Source of the DNA: Trissonchulus latispiculum
Taxonomy: Eukaryota; Nematoda; Enoplea; Enoplida; Ironidae
Assembly: GCA_030248195.1 (NCBI GenBank)
Contig: JASAND010019908.1
Location: 1-64,000 of the forward strand
Length of the DNA: 64,000 nucleotides
Reading direction: 5' to 3'
The notes under the pieces were generated by a model. It did no database searches. It was given only the letters and a program-made list of their open reading frames with translations, and was not told the origin of the DNA. This document shows, piece by piece, positions 11,106 to 23,200 of this stretch (within the stretch, counting starts at the first letter, position 1; every line of letters starts with the position of its first letter). Position numbers and translations under genes: made by a program.

Positions 11106-11205
11106 GACGTTTGTAGATGCGCGTAGACGCGCGTACACCTGCATTCGCTACTATGAAGGCACCTTTCCGAATAATTCTAAATTCTAGACAATATCATCAA
11201 CTCGC

Positions 11206-14200
11206 CTAGTCCGAGTCCTGGGCCTGATTTCCATCGTCGGACCGGTTAGGACTCTGAGAACGGGATCCGGATCGCTCGGCGTCACTGTTCTCCTCATTCT
11301 CATCAGCTTCCATCAGTTTAGCGGCGTCTGCGGGCGACAGTTCACTAGCTATAACATTAGAGAGGAAAAACATTCCTTTAGGAAAAACAGAAAATAGAGG
11401 AAGTAGAAAACACCTGAAAACAGTGCATGCTGCTAGGGTAGGATCAATACAGCTCTCGGCGTTCAAATTTCTGGTTTTCTTTAAAACTTCAACGAATTTT
11501 TAGAATCTTTAAAAAGCAACAACGGTTAAAATAGTGGTAGCTAAAATTTTAAATTAAATAAAATTTTAAAATTTAATTTTTAAATTTTTTGGGCGAAAAA
11601 AGAAGCGGGCAAGAGCTGAACTGATCAGTGACAGTTTCAAGTAGCCAACCAGTTGACGGACGGCAACCAAGCAGCGACTGTAACCGACAGACAGATAATC
11701 CTTCCAAAGGATGGCACCAAAAGTGAATAGAAAATTGTGATCACTTTGGACAACATCAAGTATTCATCACGGATCCAAACATCGTTATAATGAGAATTTT
11801 TATCAAAGAGCGCAACCAATAAACTTTGTCAACATGATTTTCTTCCCGAAGATTTTGAAAACCCCGACATCACAGGTCTGAGATGACACCAGAACCCTCA
11901 CTCCGATATCGCAGTTAAGCAGAAAATTTATTTGACCACGCGCAGCGCGTACAAAACTATTGAAAAATAGTCAAGTGCGCCCAGCCAAACCACTTTCTTC
12001 GAAAAAACTTTCTATGTTCGCCAATGTGTGCTGAATATTAGACGCTGAACAAGTGATAACAATTTTCTACACACATTTTTGTGTCAGACTTCAGTTCGTG
12101 TACATGAATCATGGTATGTACGTATACGTAATGAGATGTATGAGAGAGAGAGCATACCTGTCGGGCATACCTGTACTAAAAAGAGGGCAAATCCTCCCCA
12201 ATAGAATGTAAAGTATCTGTCTGTAGTAAGGATTTAGCATAATGTTAACAACACTGTTCGGTTCTGTCTCTCTGTTTCTAACAAGTTTACGACTGCACAA
12301 GAGCAAAGGAGGAAGCTAAGACCCCACGCAAAGGGCTAATCCTCATGGCACGTTTTCAGGGCTGAAACGCGCGTAAGGCAACTTTAACAGTATTCCAACA
12401 GTTATCAACTGTCATCATGAAGCAACAAACAACGCAGTGGTAGGTCGTGCCGTGCCCGGTACATTGGCAGAAGTAAGCTTTCTGCTACCGCATCAGGTAT
12501 TAAAAGAAAATGTCCATTGACTTTTGTCTTCATTTTTCGAAAAACCCAATTTTTATTTTATTTTGATTTGATTGAAAACTGAATTTGAGTCCCACAATAA
12601 GGTCAGTCGGGCATAAACAAGCCAATCCGTCGAATATGCATATAATGCGCTTATATAATCTGGCTGGCACATTGCTCTTACACATACTTCTTATTTCTGT
12701 GCTACAAAAGTAATATAGAATTTTACTTGGCCAAATGTAATCTTTCTTTTGTTTGTGGTAACTTTAAAGTAATTTGATAACTTTGGCATACTTAACATTC
12801 AATGGTTCCCGAGAGTGTCTATGCCTAAATCAACTGGTGCTAACCTTTTTATATCTATCCAGTGAAAGTTGAGTGAGACGCTGTGTTTTTTGCGAAAAAA
12901 CTGCAAAATTCCGCTCGGAGCTCTACGTAAAGTTCCGCAAAAAATTTTGGCCTTGAGAAGAAATTTTCAGTTGTCACAGATGAAAATTAAACGGGTTTCA
13001 GATATACTTATAAAGAAAATTTTTGCGCCTTTGGCGTGTATTTCTATATACGTAGACACCTTTCAGTCTTAGCCGAGTTAGAATATCTAGTGACAGCTAA
13101 TGGAATTCTTTTAGCATTAACAAATTTCCTAAAGCAGTCTGAAGAAGTGGTACACATACTAACGATACGCCCTCTAGTGTTCTGTGAAGATGTATAATCC
13201 AAGATCTTTGCCAGAATCGCCAGAAAAATACATTTTCATGCTTGAATTTCCAGAACCTCAAGCTTTTGCCGGAGGCTGCTGCCCCTGCTTCATTTTTAAT
13301 TTATGTTTTCAGATCTTGGCGTCGTGTTGAAATAAAATTGCTCTGTAATTGCTCTGTTCTTTTTAGTTTTTACAAGTTTTCTTTCGGAAATCTTTATGTC
13401 TGCTGTTGGTTTTAAAATTTTGTACAGTTGCCAAACCATACTTTTTAGACAATTTTTCCCCTTTTGGCAGTTTGCTTATATTCTAGGCTTTTACTGACTG
13501 CCGAAACCAAAGCTTTCAGTTTCCATTAAGGATTTTTCTCAGTTTAACAAACTTTCTCAGCTTCTGAAGGGCTCCACCGGTCAAAAGAGAATAAAGGGAA
13601 TGCGATTTGATCCAACAATCAAAATGTGTACCTACGTAAATTACAACAAGTGCTGAAATGGCTATGGCCATTTAATTTCCAGGGACACAGGGACACCGAG
13701 CTCTCCGAATGACAAGAGTCAGTCTTTGAAACTTTACGGAAGGCTGACACTGACTCATCAACAAAGTAACACTTTGCAGGAGAAAACAATAAAAAGCTCC
13801 ACCAACTTAAATACAAACAGAAATGAGAGACTGTGATGCTACTCAAGAAAACATGAAGTGTAATAATTTTCAAAAATTTTACCGCTTATTTTTGCGTTAA
13901 GTTAGAAAATTACCATAGAAAAGGATCCCCCACAAACCTTCTTTGCCGTTTCCCTCTCCATTTTCAGCATCCATTCTCTCCGCCTGATCACTGTCGTCAC
14001 GGTCGCCACCCTTGGATGACGAATGATGCGAAGAAGGTGAGACCTGATCTTTTTCGAGAGCCGTCGGATTTTCTGTGTCGGTATCCGCATTATTTTTTCC
14101 ATCCGTTTCCCCATCCATTTCATCACCGCTTTTTTCCTCTCTATCTTTCCGCTCTCCTTTATCATTCGGTCCATTTGTGGATTCCTCCTGAGGTTTTTCG

Positions 14201-17200
14201 GAAGTAGACGAATCATCTGCCGTCCGTTCCGGCGAATTTTTATTTTCTGTGTTCTCGGAATCCGGTTTCCCTTTCTCTTCTTCCCGCTTCCCTTCTTTAT
14301 CCTCCTCTCGTTTCCGATCACGTGATCGCGACCTATGACTGTTGTGGCCATGCCGGTGTCGATCACGTGATCTGGATCGATGATTTCGATCGCCCCGAGA
14401 GCGGCGATCTCGACTGCGACTGCGCGATGAACGATGATGACGTCTGAAACAAACAAGAAAAATATGCATCTATAATAAATATATACAAATTCCAGTGAAC
14501 GCTCTCTCATCTACAGAGAGACAGAAAGACCGATAGACGCAGGTAGATTCCAGGGGATCATGGGCGTATGCAGGGGAGGGGTTTTGGGGTTTGCAACCTC
14601 CTCCGTCTGAGTTAAATACCTTTTCTCAGAAAAGGGCTTTTCGCCCAACTCTGGATGATAAGTGGATTAACGGTTTTTTAGCGTGTACTGCCTCCAGCAG
14701 CGCAGCACACGGCCACACCAGTTTAGTGTCTAATCGACCGGCAGACCAGCGGCCAAGTTTCTTACACAAGGAAACAATACAAAATCACAATGGACCAGGT
14801 GGGAATCGAACCACGGGTTCAGGGGCGGATCCAGGGGGGGGGCGCTCCCCCGTCGTGAATTTTCTACGTTTTAACCGCATATTTATTGCATTTGTGAAGA
14901 AAACGCTTGAAATGCGTCCGATTTTTCGGAGAAAATTACCATTTTGCCTAAAAATGTCAAGAATTTTAAAAAATTTGTTCAGTTCTTCAGTATAAAAAGA
15001 ATTAAAGATCCGAATACCGATTTTATTGCAAAAACAAAAAATTTCTTAAACTGGGGGCTGGGGGCTCTGCCCCCCAGACCCCCCGCTGGAAAAATTTTAC
15101 CGCCCCCGTAACGAAATCCTAGATCCGCCAGTACACGGGTTGTCAGCTTCCTCCTCAGATACACCACAGACCATCAGCTAGCTACTATGTTGATGTCGTT
15201 GGTTATTGAGATGGGCTCTCAGTCTCAACACTATATACTTCATACTTCACCGACAATGATTATGAAAATTGGGAACAAACCGTAGTCAAACTCTTTGAAA
15301 TGGGTGCAAGCACAAGGTGTTGGGATGGGCCTCCTGTTTGCACGCATTCAAAAGAGTTTGAATACTGCTTGTTCAAATCTGAATTTGAATTGAATTAAAA
15401 TGTTCAGATCAAATCAGTCCAGTTCAGATCAAAATCAAATCCTTCAGAGAGTAGGAATATTGAACTGACAAACAAGAAAACATGCGACAACCATCGACAG
15501 TCACGTTTGCAGAAAGTATGCTACGTGTTTCGTCGATGTAAGGAAGCTGGACACTAACTTACCGACTATTTCTATCTCGGCTACGTGAACGGCGACTGCG
15601 ATCCCGACTGCGAGATCGTTTGCTGCGATCCTTATCTCGACTTCTCCGACGATCACGACTTCGGGACCGCTTACGATCACGACTCCGCGAACGACCACTA
15701 CGATGATGTCGACTACTCCCACTGGCACGATCTCGACTTCTGGACCGTTTGTGATCACGATTCCGACTTCGCGACCGTTTACGATCACCACGATGACGTG
15801 ATCTGAAAAATAACAAAAAATAAACTTTACACGAGACGTGAGATAAGGACGGTGGCCGGGTGGTTGCGTCCATGACAAAAAAGTGTTACAGGACGCTTAG
15901 GACTCCTAGGACACAAAGGATTTTGAAAATCAAAAAATATTGTTCCCATTTAAAACTATATATAATTTGGTGTTTAAGATACTCAGACGTGAGCAAATTT
16001 TTCTGAAAGGCTAGTGGTTCTGACGTTTACCGACCCTTCTAAAAATGAAAAATATTTTCTTTTCATGAGAACAAAGGTCCTACGCCTGGTTCAGAAAATA
16101 TTTACGTACAATGGTAGCAATCTGGAAGCTCTTTCGAGATACTCTTTGCCTTTTTCGATCAGACTGTTAATTACAAAAGGCCCTCACCGACTGCGTTTTC
16201 TTTCGTGCTTGGAAGAGGTAGACGAATCCTTATCCTTGCCAGAATCCTTCTTGGACTTTTCCTCTTCTGATTCCTTCTCTTTGGAACTGAAATAATCAGA
16301 AAATGTGCTACTGTATAAACGGCATAACAGTTGGAAACAATACAAAATGCCTTAGACAACAACACAAACAAATTTATTAAAATGTGCTGTTTTAGCTCCT
16401 TTCCCGGCAAACAAAAATGTAGCACAGACCCGTGCTTTCACAAATTACGCGGATAAGATCGTGCAGCAGCACAATGATTCTGGGCTCATTCTGGCGGAGT
16501 GAGGGGGGTTCCCTCACGCATTCGTTCCCACCCCCAGCAGGGTATAGGGTTTTTCCCGGGGGGGATGTATGAGGATAAATTTAATTATTCCTGCAGAACG
16601 TTGCTAATTGGGTTTGTAAAATCTGTCGAATTAACCGACGCGAAAACAAAAGAAAAAAAAGTGATTAAAGAGTGAATTATCGGAGGAAGAACAATGAAAA
16701 AAAAAAGTGGGCATAATATTTTTGATGATAGACAGTTTTGTAATAAGTGTAATTGTTTGGTGTTGGTGGTTAGGATCATGGGGGAGCTCGGAGAGCCCCC
16801 CATAATATGAGCTATAAAGGCACTTTGCGGATTTGGAAAAGTGCTAATTAGGCATAACTAATTAACGGGAAGGAATTAAGAGCTAATATTTACATTTTTG
16901 AAATCTCCAGGCCAAGAGCTTTCGAATGATACCAAACTTGCCCGGAAAAAATGAACTTTGAAAAAATCGACTTTCTCTTACGGGTTTGAAAGTGGGGTTT
17001 TTTTTTTTCTCTGTATTCAGCATGATTTTTTCCATTTTTCTGTTAACTCGATTTTTCAAACGGCCCATAGGAAAAATTTTTCTATACTATTTTTTGATTA
17101 TCTAGGCAATGGCATTTAGCAAGTTTATGTTTTTTTCCCGAATTTCGATCTGGTTCGATTTTTATAGATGGTCAAAAATGGAAAAAATAGCGTTTTTGGA

Positions 17201-20200
17201 CACCTTCAAGCTGAAAAATTTCTAAGTCCGAAAATTTGAAAATAGTCTAAAAACGGGCAAAAACAGCGTTTTTCGGCCTCGGGGTGGTACCCATATATAG
17301 TAAATCGGGGTCGCTGAACACGATGGGCATACTGCCGAAACCGACGGATGTGACCTCTGACCCACAGCGCCCACCCACAGTGGCTCCGGTGTGGCTCAAA
17401 AATGAAAGTCTTCAAAAGTGGTCATGTTTGGTATCAAATGAAAGCCCTTGGCGAGGCGATCAACTTTTGTCATTATGCCACACCCGAAAAGTGGCTCCAT
17501 CGTCCTGTGGGCGGGTGCCCCACCCACAGTGGGTCAGCTGTGGCTCAAAAATGAAAGTCTTCAAAAGTGGTCATGTTTGGTATCAAATGAAAGCCCTTGG
17601 CGAGGCGATCAACTTTTGTCATTATGCCACACCCGAAAAGTGGCTCCATCGTCCTGTGGGCGGGTGCCCCACCCACAGTGGGTCAGCTGTGGCTCAAAAA
17701 TGAAAGTCTTCAAAAGTGGTCATGTTTGGTATCAAATGAAAGCCCTTGGCGAGGCGATCAACTTTTGTCATTATGCCACACCCGAAAAGTGGCTCCATCG
17801 TCCTGTGGGCGGGTGCCCCACCCACGGTGGGTCCGGTGTGGGTCAAAAATGAAAGTCTTCAAAAGTGGTCATGTTTGGTATCAAATGAAAGCCCTTGGCA
17901 AGGCGATCAACTTTTGTCATTATGCCACACCCGAAAAGTGGCTCCATCGTCCTGTGGGCGGGTGCCCCACCCACAGTGGGTCAGCTGTGGCTCAAAAATG
18001 AAAGTCTTCAAAAGTGGTCATGTTTGGTATCAAATGAAAGCCCTTGGCGAGGCGATCAACTTTTGTCATTATGCCACACCCGAAAAGTGGCTCCATCGTC
18101 CTGTGGGCGGGTGCCCCACCCACGGTGGGTCCGGTGTGGGTCAAAAATGAAAGTCTTCAAAAGTGGTCATGTTTGGTATCAAATGAAAGCCCTTGGCAAG
18201 GCGATCAACTTTTGTCATTATGCCACACCCGAAAAGTGGCTCCATCGTCCTGTGGGCGGGTGCCCCACCCACAGTGGGTCAGCTGTGGCTCAAAAATGAA
18301 AGTCTTCAAAAGTGGTCATGTTTGGTATCAAATGAAAGCCCTTGGCGAGGCGATCAACTTTTGTCATTATGCCACACCCGAAAAGTGGCTCCATCGTCCT
18401 GTGGGCGGGTGCCCCACCCACGGTGGGTACGGTGTGGGTCAAAAATGAAAGTCTTCAAAAGTGGTCATGTTTGGTATCAAATGAAAGCCCTTGGCGAGGC
18501 GATCAACTTTTGTCATTATGCCACACCCGAAAAGTGGCTCCATCGTCCTGTGGGCGGGTGCCCCACCCACGGTGGGTACGGTGTGGGTCAAAAATGAAAG
18601 TCTTCAAAAGTGGTCATGTTTGGTATCAAATGAAAGCCCTTGGCGAGGCGATCAACTTTTGTCATTATGCCACACCCGAAAAGTGGCTCCATCGTCCTGT
18701 GGGCGGGTGCCCCACCCACAGTGGGTCCGGTGTGTGTCAAAAATGAAAGTCTTCAAAATTGGTCATGTTTGGTATCAAATGAAAGCCCTTGGCGAGGCGA
18801 TCAACTTTTGTCATTATGTAACACCCGAAAAGTGGCTCCATCGTCCTGTGGGCGGGTGCCCCACCCACGGTGGGTCCGGTGTGGGTTAAAAATGAAAGTC
18901 TTCAAAAGTGGTCATGTTTGGTATCAAATGAAAGCCCTTGGCGAGGCGATCAACTTTTGTCATTATGCCACCCACAAAAAGTGCCCTCACGGACCTATGG
19001 GCGGGTGCCCCACCCACAGTGGGTCCCGTGTGGGTCAAAAATGAAAGTCTTCAAAAGTGGTCAAGTTTGGTATCAAATGAAAGCCCTTGGCAAGGCGATC
19101 AACTTTTGTCATTATGCCACCCACAAAAAGTGCGCTCACGGACCTGTGGGCGGGTGCCCCACCCACAGTGGGTCCGGTGTGGGTCAAAAATGAAATTCTT
19201 CAAAAGTGGTCAAGTTTGGTATCAAATGAAAGCCCTTGGCGAGGCGGTCAACTTTTGTCATTATACCACCTCCAAAAAGTGGCCCCACCGATCTGTCGGC
19301 GGGTGCCCCACCCACAGTGGGTCCGGTGTGGGTCAAAAATGAAAGTCTTCAAAAGTGGTCAAGTTTGGTATCAAATGAAAGCCCTTGGCAAGGCGATCAA
19401 CTTTTGTCATTATGCCACCCACTAAAAGTGCCCTCACGGACCTGTGGGCGGGTGCCCCACCCACAGTGGATCCGGTGTGAGTCAAAAATGAAAGTCTTCA
19501 AAAGTGGTCAAGTTTGGTATCAAATGAAAGCCCTTGGCAAGGCGATCAACTTTTGTCATTATACCACCTCCAAAAAGTGGCCCCACCGATCTGTGGGCGG
19601 GTGCCCCACCCACAGTGGGTCCGGTGTGGGTCAAAAATGAAAGTCTTCAAAAGTGGTCAAGTTTGGTATCAAATGAAAGCCCTTGGCAAGGCGATCAACT
19701 TTTGTCATTATGCCACCCACAAAAAGTGCCCTCACGGACCTGTGGGCAGGTGCCCCACCCACAGTGGTCCGGTGTGGGTCAAAAATGAAAGTCTTCAAAA
19801 GTGGTCAAGTTTGGTATCAAATGAAAGCCCTTGGCGAGGCGATCAACTTTTGTCATTATGCAACACCCGAAAAGTGGCTCCATCGTCCTGTGGGCGGGTG
19901 CCCCACCCACGGTGGGTCCGGTGTGGGTCAAAAATGAAAGTCTTCATAAGTGGTCAAGTTTGGTATCAAATGAAAGCCCTTGGCAAGGCGATCAACTTTT
20001 GTCATTATAGCACCCACGAAAAGTGGTTCCATCGCTCTGCGGAGAGGGTACATTCGTGTGTTGTCAAGCGTGTAAGTTCAAAAACGCGAAAAATTGTCAA
20101 CCTCTAAAATGAATGCGGCCAAGATTGTTTCATTATATCTTTAGCTAAAATGAATGTGGCAAAGATTGTTTCATTATATATATAGCTGGAGTGGAGGTAA

Positions 20201-23200
20201 CAATACAAAATCCTTCAGGCTTGCTATATATAAGTTAAAACCCACCCATTATGGATGGTATCACACTCTGATACAATACCAAAAATGAAATAGGACAAGT
20301 AGGAAAAATGCTCCTTGCAGTCGCATGAAAAAGTTAATATGAGCTATGATGGCCAACATTTAAGCGTGTCAAGGACAAGACTTAAAATGTTTAATATGAG
20401 CCAGCATCTAAATATGTAGAGGACAAGATGTAAACGTCTAACATGAGCCGCTACGTTTCTCTTGGGCTCATATTGACGCAAATGAAATGGCTAATATATT
20501 TTGTAGATACAAAGGCTTTCTTCAGATAGTCAAAAGGTTAGGATGGTTTGCATATGCAAGGATGGTAAGGCTGGATGAAATCTCACTAGGTAAGTATATA
20601 TCGTCTGTGACAGTTCTAATTTTTATTTCCTTATTCAGGTTTATATTGATTGCTTTTGTTAATAATTTATATACATGTACATACGTATAGTGAGATCTGA
20701 AGCAGCGTCGTAAAACAAACACATTTTTTGAAGTGAAGTTGAAAAATCTGGCAATTCTGATTTTTGCTAAACGTATACGCCAGTATTAATATTCAGTCTT
20801 TGCTGGCTAGGTTTAATAATGTCTGTTTAGAGGACACGTACCACAGGCGTAACCAAAGTGAGCGTCAATATGAGCCCAAGAGAAACGTAGCGGCTCATGT
20901 TAGACGTTTACATCTTGTCCTCTACATATTTAGATGCTGGCTCATATTAAACATTTTAAGTCTTGTCCTTGACACGCTTAAATGTTGGCCATCATAGCTC
21001 ATATTAACTTTTTCATGCGACTGCAAGGAGCATTTTTCCTACTTGTATATATACACTGGCATTTTTTAGTGGGGGGGGGGGGTGGTGGGTCCCCCCACCT
21101 TTCGGGTCCCCCACCACTTTTCGGAGCCCCCCCCCCCCACTTTCGCCCCCCCCCCCCCCACTTTTCGGCAAGCCCCACCCACATTTTTGGGGTCGCACAA
21201 AATTGTCAAACAATTAGGTTTTTGAGGTCAAATTTTCAAAAATTTTCTCAATTTTTAGCTAATTTATGGACTTATAAGCTCATTTTAAGCTTAAAAACAG
21301 CGATTTTTTGCGTTTTTACCTTAAAAATGCTAATTTTTCGCTAAAAATTTCGGTATATTTTACCTTTGGCTCGCCCCCACCCCACTTTTCGGAAGCCCCC
21401 CACTTCCCCCTCCCTAGAGGGGGGGGCTAGCCCCCCCCCCGCTTTCAAAACCCTAAAAAATGCCAGATACACAATGACATCCATGAAAGCTCGACAAAAT
21501 ACTATTCACACCACATGCAAGCCCGGAAATGGGTAAAATTCAGAACAAGATGACGGATAACGACGCGACAAGAAATACGTACGAAAAGTTAGTAGGTTTG
21601 AAAATATCCGAAAATTTTATACATGATCAATCAATATATTACACCCGGGCAGTGAAGTAAATTCAGGGGGAAAAGTAAAAGTGACGTTATTGTTAAGCCT
21701 TTACTAACATCTAAAACCTACGTATATACTCTCTCATTTTGATTGTTAAAAAATACCTAGAAACAGGAAGAGTGGGAAGTCATTTTAAGCGATTTGCCCA
21801 AACTTACATCACCACCAGGCTGTGTTAATTCTAACCGCTGTCTATTGCGCTGAATCTTCCGCTGCATATCATTGTGAAGTTTCTGCAGAAATCCCAGGAA
21901 ATCGTCCTCATAGCCAACCTTTTCAAAACGGGAACTCTCACGATACTCCTTCTTTAGACGCTCATCATGCACTTTGTCACAGGGGCCTGCAAATAAATAA
22001 ACATATATGCAATAAATAAATAGGAAAAAGCAGATTAAAAATACATAAAATTTAGAAAATAATACCAACGGACCTCATCCGTTATTTTGGCTATAACGGC
22101 TATAGCCACTTATCCCGATTTCTCCGATCCAGTAATTGCCCCTCCCTTCGAAAAAATATAGGAAGGGAGTGCCCCCCAAATCCTCCGAAACATAAAAGCA
22201 TATAGGCACTACGTATGATATGTATATACTTTTATTACAAGTAACAAAAATGCTCCGCACAAAAGGGGATAATATGTGTGTTGGGCCTATGTCTGTCGTT
22301 TAATCCGGTTGAGAAAGAAAGTATATAAATCCGACACAGCAAGTTTGGGTGGGTGGTTCTATGGCGAAAGTTGTTCAGTTCGATGCGGGCCTTCATTTGA
22401 CTCGAAATTTGACCACTTTTGAAAATTTTAATTTTTGACCCAAAATCGCCTAAGTCCCCACCCCACCCCACCACAGGCCTCTACAGCCACTTTAGGTACG
22501 CACTTCTATGACAAAAGTTGCTCAGTTCGATGCGGGCTTTCATTTGGTACCAAATTTGACCACTTTTGAAAATTTTAATTTTTGACCCAAAATCGCCTAA
22601 GTCCCCACCCCCACCCCACCACAGCCCTCTACAGCCACTTTAGGTACGCACTTCTATGACAAAAGTTGCTCAGTTCGATGCGGGCTTTCATTTGGTACCA
22701 AATTTGACCACTTTTGAAAAATCTTATTTTTGACCACTTGACCCCCTACCCGATTTACCATTCAAACGGCAAAGTGGAGCCAGTCCAGCAAAATGGGTGG
22801 GTCGGACGGCAAAACGGACTCCGGAAATGAGCTGGGCGCACCAGAAAACCCCTATGGACAAAGTTTTGAGAGGCTATGCACAGTCCTATATGGTGTTCTT
22901 GGAAGTCGGTACCGACTTGACCCTCCCGACAGCAAAGTGGAACCAGCCCAGCAAAATGGGTGGGTCGGACGGCAAAACGGACACCGGAACTGAGCTGGGC
23001 GCACCAGAAAACCCCTATGGACAAAGTTTTGAGAGGCTATGCACAGTCCTATATGGTGTTCTTGGAAGTCGGTACCGACTTGACCCTCCCGACAGCAAAG
23101 TGGAACCAGCCCAGCAATATGGGTGGGTCCGACGGCAAAACTGCTTACGGGAATCAATTCGCCGTGCCAGAAAACCTTTGTATGAAAGAATTGAGCTTTC

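Noticed and set aside
13902..14510. Second long frame over the RS-rich LUC7L3 exon
   Set aside because: It is a shadow of the Arg-Ser coding frame; only the other frame fits the splice phases and the family.
17377..20050. CRISPR-like array
   Set aside because: Units are contiguous near-identical satellites without unique spacers, in a eukaryotic genome.
17284..20107. Series of overlapping 134-codon open frames starting MARRSTFVIMPH
   Set aside because: They repeat every 149 bp in shifting frames and follow the satellite period; 149 is not a multiple of three, so no single protein is encoded.
20999..21213. Glycine/proline-rich frames on the minus strand
   Set aside because: Translations of G and C runs in a short mobile element; the same happens at 25.5, 26.5, 31.9, 33.1 and 43.8 kb.
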